This document shows positions 8,403-16,332 of a stretch of 27,314 nucleotides of DNA, piece by piece. Origin of the DNA: Eubacterium sp. CAG:252 (GTDB lineage: Bacteria; Bacillota; Clostridia; Lachnospirales; Lachnospiraceae); contig FR886307.1 in assembly GCA_000436535.1 (NCBI GenBank), forward strand, positions 1-27,314, written 5' to 3'. Position numbers and translations under genes: made by a program. The notes under the pieces were generated by a model. It ran no database searches. It saw nothing but the letters and a program-made list of their open reading frames with translations, and was not told the DNA's origin. How positions within the stretch are numbered: the first letter of the stretch is position 1; the number at the start of each line of letters is the position of its first letter.

Positions 8403-8520
8403 GCCTGGGTAAAACCCACAACTTTAATGCCTACGGATTGTTCCGTGCTACGCACTCCCACGTCTACGCTCCGCTTCGGTCTGTGCTAAATATGTGCCAC
8501 TGGCACATAGCACCCCACCT
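8403..8520 (-). repeat. Structured dispersed repeat, copy 1, in the leader of the wall-binding gene
   Basis: Bases 8421-8520 match 12923-13022 at 92 of 100 positions with no gap; an adjoining hairpin extends both copies. On the minus strand the element folds into GTGCTA/TAGCAC enclosing TGTGCC/GGCACA, then a GTGC-GTA-GCAC hairpin that overlaps ACGGA/TCCGT with loop ACAA, and ends with TGGGT-TTT-ACCCA (8406-8418). It starts about 44 bases after the predicted transcription start and ends about 20 bases before the ribosome binding site. It may be a cis-acting RNA or a small mobile repeat. Confidence 0.85.
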
Positions 8521-8540
8521 TGACATCATTATACTACTGA

Positions 8541-8558
8541 TATATATATATATATATA
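8541..8558. repeat. Simple TA dinucleotide repeat
   Basis: An uninterrupted run of TA units lies between the -10 element and the structured repeat, in the leader of the wall-binding gene. It is prone to slippage and could alter leader length. Confidence 0.8.
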
Positions 8559-8568
8559 CGTATACTTT

Positions 8569-8598
8569 AATATACACCTACATTTTTGTATAAGTCAA
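8569..8598 (-). promoter_or_regulatory. Sigma-A-like promoter for the wall-binding protein gene
   Basis: Minus strand TTGACT (8593-8598), 18-base spacer, TATATT (8569-8574). This predicts a leader of almost 190 bases that contains the structured repeat. It lies after the ftsH terminator. Confidence 0.65.
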
Positions 8599-8660
8599 GC
8601 TATATAAAGGCTTTTTATGGAAAAATATGTATATATTCTATTCGTAATGTTATTTCACGA

Positions 8661-8706
8661 AAAAACAGACACCTAGCAATTAATCACTACTTGGGTGTCT
8701 GTTTTT
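8661..8706 (-). terminator. Rho-independent terminator of ftsH
   Basis: AAAAACAGACACC (8661-8673) and GGTGTCTGTTTTT (8694-8706) form a perfect 13-bp inverted repeat with a 20-base loop. On the minus strand six Ts follow the stem. It lies about 60 bases after the ftsH stop codon. Confidence 0.9.
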
Positions 8707-8766
8707 ATTTAAAATATATTAATTATTGTTATACTTTATCACACATTTTGCTGCTTAATGACCTGA

Positions 8767-10614
8767 TTAGAATACCATATCACCTGCATCATCCGTAAAC
8801 AGTGCCTCAAATTCTTCCCTTGATATCTTTTCCTTTTCAAGGAGAAGCTCTGAACTCTTCTTAAGCACATCCATATGTTCTGATATAAGCTTCTTAGCCT
8901 TTGCGTAGCACTCATCAACAATATCCTTAACCTCTTTATCGATAAGTGTTGCAACATCTTCGCCATATGGTCTTGTATGTGCAAGGTCTCTTCCTATGAA
9001 TACCTCATCACTGTCTGTATCGTAGTTGATAAGTCCAAGCTTATCAGAGAAACCATACTTAGTAACCATATCTCTTGCTGTCTGTGTAGCCTGCTTTATA
9101 TCCTGTGAAGCACCTGTTGTTATATCATCAAACACAAGCTCCTCTGCGACACGTCCACCAAGACTTACTATGATATTCTGAAGCATTTTCCCCTTAGTGT
9201 TAAACATCTCATCACGCTCTGGAAGCGGCATAGTGTAACCTGCTGCGCCCATACCTGTAGGAATGATGGATATAGTGTGGACAGGACCTACATCCGGAAG
9301 GAGATGGAACAGTATAGCGTGACCTGATTCGTGGTATGCTGTAATCTTCTTTTCCTTATCAGATATAATCTTGCTCTTCTTTTCAACACCAATTCCTATC
9401 TTTATAAATGCTTCTTCAACATCTGCATTTGTTATATACTTTGACTTCTTTCTGGCTGCTCCGATAGCTGCTTCGTTCAGCACATTTTCAAGGTCGGCAC
9501 CTGTAAAGCCGGCTGAAGTTCTTGCAAGCTTCTCAAGGTCAACATCGTCACCAAGCGGCTTCTTGGCTGCGTGAACCTGTAATATCTCAAGTCTTCCCTG
9601 TACATCCGGTCTTCCGACAACTATCTTTCTGTCAAATCTTCCCGGACGGAGTATAGCAGGGTCAAGAATATCTATTCTGTTAGTGGCAGCCATAACGATG
9701 ATGCCTTCATTCACGCCGAAACCATCCATCTCAACGAGCATCTGGTTAAGTGTCTGTTCTCTTTCATCGTGTCCGCCGCCCATACCTGTTCCTCTTCTTC
9801 TGGCAACAGCATCTATCTCATCAATAAATATGATACAAGGGGCATTTTTCTTGGCTTCTTCAAACATATCTCTTACTCGTGAAGCACCGACACCGACAAA
9901 CATTTCAACGAAGTCGGAACCTGATATGCTAAAGAATGGCACATTGGCTTCTCCGGCAACTGCCTTTGCAAGAAGTGTCTTACCTGTACCGGGAGCACCT
10001 GTTAATATGACACCCTTAGGAATTCTTGCGCCAAGTGAAGTATATCTTACAGGGTCTTTAAGGAAATCAACTATCTCCTCAAGCTCTTCCTTCTCTTCAT
10101 TAAGTCCTGCAACATCCTTAAATGTAACCTTGTTATCTTCACCGCTTATCATACGTGCGCGGCTCTTTCCAAAGTTCATCATCTTAGCGTTGCCACCGCC
10201 GCCTGACTGTCTTGTAAACATCATCATAACAAATATGATTACTACTATACTAAGTCCGAATGGCAGTATAGATGTAAGCAGCACGCTCTGTCTTGTCACA
10301 TCCCTGAGTGTGTAGGTTACATCTTTATCAAGCAGTATTTCCTCAACCTGATTGACATCTGATACGTATACGCTCTTAACACTCTGTACACCGCTTACTT
10401 TAACTGACAAAACACCTGTTGGTACTTCTGAATTCTGTCTTATTACAACACTTTCTACTTTTCCTTTGTTTACATCGCTGACGAATTCGCTATATGTGTA
10501 ATCGCTTGTACCTGAATTCATACGCGATACATACATAATAAACATCGCCGCAATAATTACAATAAACAGATAAATTCCCACGCCTGAGAATTTTACACCT
10601 TTTTTATTATCCAT
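8767..10614 (-). CDS. ftsH: ATP-dependent zinc metalloprotease FtsH
   Basis: FtsH is a membrane-anchored AAA+ protease that extracts and degrades damaged membrane proteins and selected regulators. Two membrane segments (about residues 12-30 and 111-133) flank a small extracytoplasmic domain. The AAA domain has Walker A GAPGTGKT (206-213), Walker B IIFIDEIDA, and the second region of homology TNRIDILDPAILRPGRFDRK. The zinc protease motif HESGH is at 428-432, and the family's third-ligand region follows at DDITTGASQDI. The 615-residue length is typical. GGAG precedes the ATG. Position after tilS and hpt is the conserved Firmicutes order; the 116-base gap upstream shows no strong promoter, so it may be transcribed with hpt. 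Confidence 0.98.
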   Translation of the reverse strand: MDNKKGVKFSGVGIYLFIVIIAAMFIMYVSRMNSGTSDYTYSEFVSDVNKGKVESVVIRQNSEVPTGVLSVKVSGVQSVKSVYVSDVNQVEEILLDKDVTYTLRDVTRQSVLLTSILPFGLSIVVIIFVMMMFTRQSGGGGNAKMMNFGKSRARMISGEDNKVTFKDVAGLNEEKEELEEIVDFLKDPVRYTSLGARIPKGVILTGAPGTGKTLLAKAVAGEANVPFFSISGSDFVEMFVGVGASRVRDMFEEAKKNAPCIIFIDEIDAVARRRGTGMGGGHDEREQTLNQMLVEMDGFGVNEGIIVMAATNRIDILDPAILRPGRFDRKIVVGRPDVQGRLEILQVHAAKKPLGDDVDLEKLARTSAGFTGADLENVLNEAAIGAARKKSKYITNADVEEAFIKIGIGVEKKSKIISDKEKKITAYHESGHAILFHLLPDVGPVHTISIIPTGMGAAGYTMPLPERDEMFNTKGKMLQNIIVSLGGRVAEELVFDDITTGASQDIKQATQTARDMVTKYGFSDKLGLINYDTDSDEVFIGRDLAHTRPYGEDVATLIDKEVKDIVDECYAKAKKLISEHMDVLKKSSELLLEKEKISREEFEALFTDDAGDMVF

Positions 10615-10730
10615 TATTATTCTCCATTCTTAAGCATCTTCCTGACAATCTTTCAATGATGTATATGCACTCTACGCTGACATACTATCTTTACTGCTGT
10701 ATAATCTGACAGCTTATGCACATTTACATT

Positions 10731-11273
10731 TTACTGTTCTTCATCCTCAAAATGTACAACACCGATAAAAGGAAGATTTCTATACATCTGGTCGTAGTCA
10801 AGACCATATCCTACTACGAACTCATCAGGTATATTAAAGCCGTTATACTTAACATCTATATCTACTTCTCTTCTGTCTGGCTTATCAAGAAGTGTACATA
10901 TACATATATCTTCCGGGTTACGTGCCTCTAACATAGGCATAAGTCTGTAAAGTGTATTACCTGAATCGATAATATCCTCGATTACGATTACGTGCTCACC
11001 CTCAATCGACTCATCAAGGTCTTTCTTGATAACTATGTTTCCACTTGACTTAGTACCACTTCCATAGCTTGAAGTCTGCATAAAGTCTATTCTTACAGGA
11101 ACTGTAATTCTCTTTGCAAGTTCACAGCAGAAGAAAGCACTTCCCTTAAGGATACATATAAGCTTTACTTCCTTGCCCTCATAATCCGCACTAATCTTTT
11201 CACCAAGCTCTGCTATCTTTGCCTGAAGCTCATCCTCTGATATCATTACACTTATCTTATGCATATCTGCCAT
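10731..11273 (-). CDS. hpt: Hypoxanthine phosphoribosyltransferase
   Basis: The enzyme salvages hypoxanthine and guanine to IMP and GMP with PRPP in the cytoplasm. The 180-residue length fits. The PRPP-binding loop VIVIEDIIDSGNTL, the LKGSAFF segment and DFMQTSSYGSGTKSSG flexible-loop region are characteristic. The start ATG lies two bases after the tilS stop, and GAGAGGA for ribosome binding is within the end of tilS, indicating coupled expression. tilS-hpt-ftsH is a conserved block in Firmicutes. Confidence 0.96.
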   Translation of the reverse strand: MADMHKISVMISEDELQAKIAELGEKISADYEGKEVKLICILKGSAFFCCELAKRITVPVRIDFMQTSSYGSGTKSSGNIVIKKDLDESIEGEHVIVIEDIIDSGNTLYRLMPMLEARNPEDICICTLLDKPDRREVDIDVKYNGFNIPDEFVVGYGLDYDQMYRNLPFIGVVHFEDEEQ

Positions 11274-11275
11274 AT

Positions 11276-12853
11276 TTAATTCCTCTCTTTCACATTAATC
11301 AATATCTCAAGCACACGGCTGGTTGTATCGTCCACAAGACAGCTCTCACTTCTTCTCACCCCGCATGCCCATAGCACATGATTGTTATCACACACAAGAA
11401 GTATCTCCTGCCTGTATGATGATGGTATCTTCCTGTCAACAAGCTCTTTTTTCAACTTCTTTACGTTTCCGGTCTTCGATACCACTATATCGTCCTGTGG
11501 TTTTCTGAATCTTACATTCAGTAATTTATTAATTTTATCATAATCATAATATTTAGCATAGCCGTTATTTGATTTATTTACGCAAATTTTAGCATTATCC
11601 GGAGTATTTTTTTTATCTGTTGATAGTGTTTTTTTATCAACAAGCAAAAATGTGATACTTTCGGCATATTTTCCGCCCTCTCCGGGGATGTATATGTTTT
11701 TGCCAATGTTTACAGTTATTGATGATGAAAGAGCACTTATGTCTACTTCTACATCATATTCACATACATTTTTATCATATAGCTCTTTGCCGCTGCCAAC
11801 ATTATCAGCATTACTGCCATCTTTCCCTTGTATACAAGACTTGTCCTGCCTCTTTCTAAGCACTATATCATCATATTCCCTTATGGCATATATGCCATAC
11901 ACTGAATGTATTGTTCTTCCCGTCTGCATATCCATAAGCGCTGCTATATCCGAAACATTTACAGAATAAATATCCTTGGCTCTCCCCGCAAGCTCTACAA
12001 GACATCTGTATATAACACGCTTGACAAGCACCATATCAGCACTCTTAAGCACTGAAACAGACATTCTTATAGTGTCATCCTTTTCACTCACGCACTCACT
12101 ATAAAGCCTGTCCGCCTGTCTGTCCATATATTCTTCAGCTTCACGGATATTGACAGCCATTGATGAGATATTCTCTACTGCCTTTGGGTTGATATGCTCA
12201 CACATATAAGGAAGTATCACATTTCTTATGGCATTTCTTGTGTAATCGTTGTCGAAGTTCGTGACATCTGTGACATATGGCTGGTCTTTGGCTGACAGAA
12301 CACTTTCTATCTGGCCTCTTGTTATGCATAACAAAGGTCTGCATATATTGTCACGCACCGGCACTATTCCGCGCACTCCCTTAAGCGATGTACCGCGCGC
12401 CATATTCATAAGAACTGTTTCTGCCTGGTCGTTCATATGATGTGCAACCGCTATCATAACGCCGCCGTCATCTTTATATTTCTTTGCTATCTCATCAAAT
12501 ATCCTGTAACGCTCAAGTCTTCCTGCCTCCTCAACAGTAAGACCTTTTTCCCTGGCTATGCCTATGCAGTCAATATGTGCCGCATAACAGTCTACCCCAA
12601 CGCTTTCACACAGCTTTCTGGTGAAATTCTCATCATCTGCTGCCTCCTGCCTTATCATATGGTTTACGTGGACTGCGTGTATGCATATGTCCATTTTATG
12701 CTTCTTTACATAATCGCACAGCATAAGCAAAAGGCACACTGAGTCTGCGCCGCCAGACACACCCACCACTATATGCCTGCAGTCATCAAGCATATGGTTA
12801 CTTCTTATATAGCTGTGTACTTTTTCTTCTATTCTAACCGCCTGCTTGTCCAT
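11276..12853 (-). CDS. tilS: tRNA(Ile)-lysidine synthase TilS
   Basis: TilS joins lysine to C34 of the CAU-anticodon tRNA-Ile with ATP, changing its decoding to AUA; it is essential in most bacteria. The N-terminal PP-loop motif VVGVSGGADSVCLL is clear, followed by HAVHVNHMIR and AHHMNDQAETVLMNMARGTSLKGVRGI. The C-terminal TilS domain is visible (VRFRKPQDDIVV, KKLKKELVDRKIP). The protein is 525 residues, longer than usual, because of a low-complexity Asp/Asn/Lys-rich linker at about residues 335-430 that contains A8 and A7 tracts at DNA level. The start site has only a weak GAGAAAG. Its leader (about 200 bases) contains the second structured repeat after a strong promoter. Confidence 0.95.
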   Translation of the reverse strand: MDKQAVRIEEKVHSYIRSNHMLDDCRHIVVGVSGGADSVCLLLMLCDYVKKHKMDICIHAVHVNHMIRQEAADDENFTRKLCESVGVDCYAAHIDCIGIAREKGLTVEEAGRLERYRIFDEIAKKYKDDGGVMIAVAHHMNDQAETVLMNMARGTSLKGVRGIVPVRDNICRPLLCITRGQIESVLSAKDQPYVTDVTNFDNDYTRNAIRNVILPYMCEHINPKAVENISSMAVNIREAEEYMDRQADRLYSECVSEKDDTIRMSVSVLKSADMVLVKRVIYRCLVELAGRAKDIYSVNVSDIAALMDMQTGRTIHSVYGIYAIREYDDIVLRKRQDKSCIQGKDGSNADNVGSGKELYDKNVCEYDVEVDISALSSSITVNIGKNIYIPGEGGKYAESITFLLVDKKTLSTDKKNTPDNAKICVNKSNNGYAKYYDYDKINKLLNVRFRKPQDDIVVSKTGNVKKLKKELVDRKIPSSYRQEILLVCDNNHVLWACGVRRSESCLVDDTTSRVLEILINVKERN

Positions 12854-12903
12854 TTCTTTCTCATCCTTATCTTTAACATATGTTGGGATTATATATTAAT
12901 GAT

Positions 12904-13022
12904 GTTGGGGCAAAAGCCCCCAACTATGATACCTACGGATTGTTCCGTGCTACGCACTCCCACATCTACGCTCCGCTTCGGTCCGTGCTAAACATGTGCC
13001 ACTGGCACATAGCACCCTACCC
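12904..13022 (-). repeat. Structured dispersed repeat, copy 2, in the tilS leader
   Basis: Same element and same orientation as the copy at 8403-8520. The internal hairpins are all kept. The end hairpin here is TTGGGG...CCCCAA around GC-flanked AAAA (12905-12923), different in sequence from copy 1 but still paired. The copy begins about 34 bases after the predicted transcription start and ends about 50 bases before the tilS start. Confidence 0.85.
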
Positions 13023-13060
13023 AATATTCGCCTATTAATAATTCAAAAATCAACCCATAT

Positions 13061-13089
13061 ATTATATATACTCCATCTCATAAAGTCAA
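13061..13089 (-). promoter_or_regulatory. Strong sigma-A promoter for tilS-hpt(-ftsH)
   Basis: Minus strand TTGACT (13084-13089), 17-base spacer, perfect TATAAT (13061-13066). It lies just beyond the end of the SpoIIE-like gene and gives tilS a structured leader. Confidence 0.75.
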
Positions 13090-13101
13090 AATTCCAATCC
13101 G

Positions 13102-14232
13102 CTACATTTTATTTCCACTATATGTATCAAACACCCCAAACACAAGCACTGTGCAATCGTCAAATGCTTTTTCATTATTATAGCCCATCGATGCTTTCAG
13201 TATCTCCTCCGCTATCGCCTTTGGCTTCTTCATCTTAACTGCGTTGATTATCTCAACAAGCTTTTCCTCCTTGTTCACACACGGAAGATTATCAAGAACA
13301 CCATCGCTTATCATAATAACATAATCGCCGTCATACAGCTTTTTGTCGGTGCAGTCATAGTCGACCTGCTCTAACACCCCCATAGGCAGGGTGGAGGACT
13401 TTATTATCTCGACCCAGCCATCTCTTTTTATAAATGTAGACACCGCCCCTAGCTTTATGCAGTGCATTATCCCCGACTGACAGTCAACCACGCTCATATC
13501 CATAGTGACGGGATTGCCCCTGCCGCCTCCATTTATATATGCTGAATTGATGAAATCTATTGCTGTTCTTTCTTCAAACCCTGCATCGATACAGTTTTCC
13601 ATAAGCTCGATAACCATCCGGCTCTCAATAAATGCTCTCTTTCCGCTTCCACAGCCGTCTGCTATCGCGGCAACGACTTTTCCACACGCAAGATTGGAAA
13701 CCATAAAATTGTCCCCATTAAAACCGCCTTTATCCTTACATTCCCTTGCAACTCCGTACAGAAAACGGAAACGGTTCTCCTGATGATACACATACTGCTG
13801 GCTCTCATCATTAACGACAAGCCTGTTATTGTGGTCTGAATAATATCCACAGCCAAGAACATCCGACACTATCTTTCTTATCTTTCTTTCCGATACACAT
13901 CCCTTGCCAAGTGTTTTGGCAAGCACTACGATCTCATTTTTACCAGTCTTATTCTTAAGCACATTTACTTCCCTGATAACTATCCCCGATATAAGCGCCC
14001 TTGATGACATATCCCTGAACACGCTCTTAGAGGGCTTGTCCGCCTGCATCTGCATAAGCGTACAATCGTCAAGAATATCTGCCACTAAAAAAAGCTGATG
14101 CTTAAAGCATGGACTCTGTGCTTCTTCTCCTGAAGCGCTTTCGTAAGCTTCTCCAAGCCTCCTGAATGTCTTCGCCGTTTCAGAAAGCCTGCTCACCGTA
14201 TATGTCATACACAATTCTTCACTTCTACTCAT
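13102..14232 (-). CDS. Soluble SpoIIE-type PP2C serine phosphatase (membrane domain missing)
   Basis: SpoIIE dephosphorylates the anti-anti-sigma factor SpoIIAA to switch on sigma-F in the forespore. This protein has the PP2C core from about residue 155, with metal-binding aspartates in FNGDNF (D174), IADGCGSG (D192), IMISDGVLD and FDDCTV. Residues 1-150 resemble the linker/regulatory region. Full SpoIIE proteins have about 800 residues with ten N-terminal membrane helices; here only 376 residues occur and no hydrophobic part. A good AGGGGAG site lies before the ATG, and the 301 bases upstream do not encode membrane helices. Position between divIC and tilS matches the spoIIE locus of Firmicutes, so it is probably the spoIIE orthologue in shortened form; a separate soluble phosphatase is the alternative. 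Confidence 0.85.
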   Translation of the reverse strand: MSRSEELCMTYTVSRLSETAKTFRRLGEAYESASGEEAQSPCFKHQLFLVADILDDCTLMQMQADKPSKSVFRDMSSRALISGIVIREVNVLKNKTGKNEIVVLAKTLGKGCVSERKIRKIVSDVLGCGYYSDHNNRLVVNDESQQYVYHQENRFRFLYGVARECKDKGGFNGDNFMVSNLACGKVVAAIADGCGSGKRAFIESRMVIELMENCIDAGFEERTAIDFINSAYINGGGRGNPVTMDMSVVDCQSGIMHCIKLGAVSTFIKRDGWVEIIKSSTLPMGVLEQVDYDCTDKKLYDGDYVIMISDGVLDNLPCVNKEEKLVEIINAVKMKKPKAIAEEILKASMGYNNEKAFDDCTVLVFGVFDTYSGNKM

Positions 14233-14533
14233 ATCTGTCTCCCCTCAAAGATACCATTACACCGCACAAACTTCGGATGCCACATAGGACTGCATAAATT
14301 ATAATGCAATAAGCAGCCAGCAGCCTGATGATTTCCACCATAGCCTAACAGCTACATTTTTCCACCACCACATAATTATATATGCTTGTACACAAAAAAT
14401 ATGTCATATTTTATTAACAATAAAAAAGCATGCGACACACCAGCTGTCATACGCTATACGTAATAACAGCCCGTAATGCCGCCTGCCCTGCAAATCATAT
14501 TAATTTTAAGCTGATTTCGCAAAAAATAACTCC
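14233..14533. other. Intergenic region upstream of the SpoIIE-like gene
   Basis: No gene was found in these 301 bases. On the minus strand a perfect TATAAT lies at 14375-14380, about 140 bases before the SpoIIE-like start, but the -35 region is poor. No convincing terminator hairpin for divIC was found. Confidence 0.5.
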
Positions 14534-14860
14534 CTACTTCTTTCCCCTGAATATTATCTCATCAGGATACACAAGTCCGAACTTATCCTTTGCCACATCT
14601 TCAACATACTTTTTCGTCTGTATATACTTCTTGTATTCGTTAAGTTCATCTGTTCTTTTCTGCTCATCATCAAGCTGTGCCTGAAGCTCTGTAATCTCCT
14701 TTTCATACTCAACATTCTTAGCTTCTATGCGTTTCTTTCCATTCCATAAAAGTATGCCAAGTCCCACAACTACAAGCATGGCAAACACCATACCAAGTAT
14801 CGCTGAACGCTTCTGTCTTTTTCTTCTAAGTTCCCTTTCTCTTTTGGTTTCAAATCTCAT
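14534..14860 (-). CDS. divIC: Septum formation initiator (DivIC/FtsB family)
   Basis: This 108-residue bitopic protein belongs to the FtsB/DivIC family, which joins FtsL and DivIB in the division complex. A very basic cytoplasmic N-terminus (RERELRRKRQKR) precedes one membrane segment (SAILGMVFAMLVVVGLGILL), then a heptad-rich coiled coil (EYEKEITELQAQLDDEQKRTDEL) and the C-terminal KYVEDVAKDKFGLVYPDEIIFR that marks the family. It follows yabQ by about 40 bases, in the usual yabP-yabQ-divIC order. Confidence 0.93.
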   Translation of the reverse strand: MRFETKRERELRRKRQKRSAILGMVFAMLVVVGLGILLWNGKKRIEAKNVEYEKEITELQAQLDDEQKRTDELNEYKKYIQTKKYVEDVAKDKFGLVYPDEIIFRGKK

Positions 14861-14902
14861 ATATACCGCTCCATTTCTGTATACACAATCATAATCCTGC
14901 TA

Positions 14903-15391
14903 TTATATTTTCTTACCGCTTCTTTTGATGTGAAGTCCATTACAGGCTTTAATATATCTGCCCTTAATCCTCCTGCCGCTCCACACAACAGGATATAACA
15001 GCTTTCCTGTCACCATTCTAACCACTGACAACAGGAATTTCAATGGTTTTATTATAATTATTTGTATTACTTTTATTAAAAAACGTATAAGCTTCACGCC
15101 ATATTTTATGTAATACCTGCTAAGTGCCTTTATATAAAGACCTGCGCCCATAATAAAGCCAGCTATGATAAATGCCCTTATAACCCCGTCATTCACATAA
15201 AAACAGATAGAAAACACCTTCACAGCGATATAAAGCCAGTATAATATGTCCTCAATAACTGGAACTATCAGTGTCTTATGTCTTACTATCCTGCGGAATA
15301 TCCTTATAGTGTCATATTCTGCTGCAAAAACCATTCCCCACCAGAGAGTGCGGCATATCGTGCTGCTCTCCCATACTATTCCAGCCGTCAT
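14903..15391 (-). CDS. yabQ: Spore cortex biosynthesis membrane protein YabQ
   Basis: YabQ is a mother-cell membrane protein needed for spore cortex formation in Bacillus subtilis. This 162-residue protein has at least three hydrophobic segments (WWGMVFAAEYDTIRIF, IEDILYWLYIAVKVFSICFY, VIRAFIIAGFIMGAGLYIKAL) and the family-like EDILYW and R-x-F-x-I-x-G segments, then a basic amphipathic tail. It starts eight bases after yabP, and divIC follows. Recognition rests on sequence pattern plus position. The ribosome binding site is weak, so coupling to yabP is likely. Confidence 0.85.
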   Translation of the reverse strand: MTAGIVWESSTICRTLWWGMVFAAEYDTIRIFRRIVRHKTLIVPVIEDILYWLYIAVKVFSICFYVNDGVIRAFIIAGFIMGAGLYIKALSRYYIKYGVKLIRFLIKVIQIIIIKPLKFLLSVVRMVTGKLLYPVVWSGRRIKGRYIKACNGLHIKRSGKKI

Positions 15392-15399
15392 AACCTATA

Positions 15400-15687
15400 C
15401 TACCTGAACAGCCTGTTTACTAAGGACTCGCCATTCTTTCCTGCCGGACTGTTCTGGGAATACACCAAAGAGTCTATCCTTCCATCGACATCCAGTTCCC
15501 CCTTCTCCACAGAAAGCTTATTAACATGAAGCGCATCGCCCTTTATAACGATAACTCCATAGTCCGACTCCAGCATAACCTTGACCGGCTCAAAGGATAT
15601 GACATCGGTAATCCCTGTGAATTCCACTTTTTTTCTATCTTCCATGCGAACTGTGTGAGGATGTCTTACTCTTCTTGTTTCCTCCAT
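15400..15687 (-). CDS. yabP: Sporulation protein YabP
   Basis: A 95-residue YabP/YqfC-family protein. Such proteins act in the mother cell at the forespore surface; YabP is coupled with YabQ. The pattern of short beta-strands, ITDVISFEPVKVMLESDYGVIVIKGDALHVNKLSVEKGELDVDG, is typical of the family. The C-terminus (NSPAGKNGESLVNRLFR) is basic. GGAG sites upstream of the ATG are good. It lies between the S4 gene and yabQ as in other spore-forming Firmicutes. Confidence 0.92.
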   Translation of the reverse strand: MEETRRVRHPHTVRMEDRKKVEFTGITDVISFEPVKVMLESDYGVIVIKGDALHVNKLSVEKGELDVDGRIDSLVYSQNSPAGKNGESLVNRLFR

Positions 15688-15761
15688 ACTCCCCTGCTCC
15701 TTTCAACCTGACAAACTAACTCTACTTGTCTAGTATATTAAGGTGCTGGTAAAAATATGCA

Positions 15762-16001
15762 TTATATATACTCAAACATTTCCTTTGCTTCTTCTTTCTT
15801 TACTGTATCCTTTACATCAGTAACCCTTACCTTGACATTTTTATTGCCAAAAGATATGTCTATAATGTCACCGACCTTTACATCCACCGATGCCTTTGCC
15901 ACCTTATCATTAATCATAACTCTTCCTGCATCACATGCATCGTTGGCTACTGTACGTCTTTTTATAAGTCTTGATACCTTTAAGTACTTGTCTAATCTCA
16001 T
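15762..16001 (-). CDS. rqcP: S4-domain RNA-binding protein RqcP (YabO/HslR family)
   Basis: A 79-residue single S4 domain (MRLDKYLKVSRLIKRRTVANDACDAGRVMINDKVAKAS, then VKVGDIIDI). RqcP binds the stalled 50S subunit and works with RqcH in adding alanine tails to blocked chains. The gene stands first in the yabO-yabP-yabQ-divIC run, as in Bacillus. GAGGATTAATT precedes the ATG. Confidence 0.93.
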   Translation of the reverse strand: MRLDKYLKVSRLIKRRTVANDACDAGRVMINDKVAKASVDVKVGDIIDISFGNKNVKVRVTDVKDTVKKEEAKEMFEYI

Positions 16002-16332
16002 AATTAATCCTCGTAATTATATAGTAGTAGTTTTTATAGACCCTCTCCAAGGTCTTTGTAACTATTAAATCATAATCCTCATTAAATATTTGCAATATCA
16101 GACCGGCACTAATCCCTGCTGATATTGCATTTATTAGTAACGCCTGTTCTAAAACGACAGCCCTTCATTAATCTGCTTATTCTTATACACTTTGCTAACT
16201 GTATATACTGTACGAAAAGGAAGTACTATACGTATGTACAGCACTTCCCTCCCAGTTAATTATAACAATGTTTCTAAGCTGTCTGTGCGTATGCACAGTA
16301 TAGCCTATATCAATCCTTTCTTGCAAGTATTA
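16002..16332. other. Intergenic region between spoVT and rqcP
   Basis: It contains the spoVT terminator (16219-16248) and an 11-bp perfect inverted repeat TGCAATATCAG/CTGATATTGCA (16091-16129, 17-base loop) with no T run after it. A weak promoter candidate for rqcP (TTACAA, 17 bases, TATAAA; 16033-16061, minus) is present. No gene was found. Confidence 0.5.
16219..16248 (-). terminator. Rho-independent terminator of spoVT
   Basis: On the minus strand GGAAGTGCTGTAC pairs with GTATAGTACTTCC (13 bp including two G-T pairs) around an ATAC loop, followed by TTTT. It lies about 85 bases after the spoVT stop. Confidence 0.8.

Noticed and set aside
9683..10315. Plus-strand frame of 210 codons opposite ftsH
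   Set aside because: It is antisense to highly conserved AAA-domain codons with no ribosome site and a low-complexity Ser/Pro-rich translation.
14233..14533. A frameshifted or cut-off membrane domain of SpoIIE upstream of the SpoIIE-like gene
   Set aside because: The gap has only 301 bases before divIC, shows no membrane-helix frame, and the gene has its own good ribosome site.
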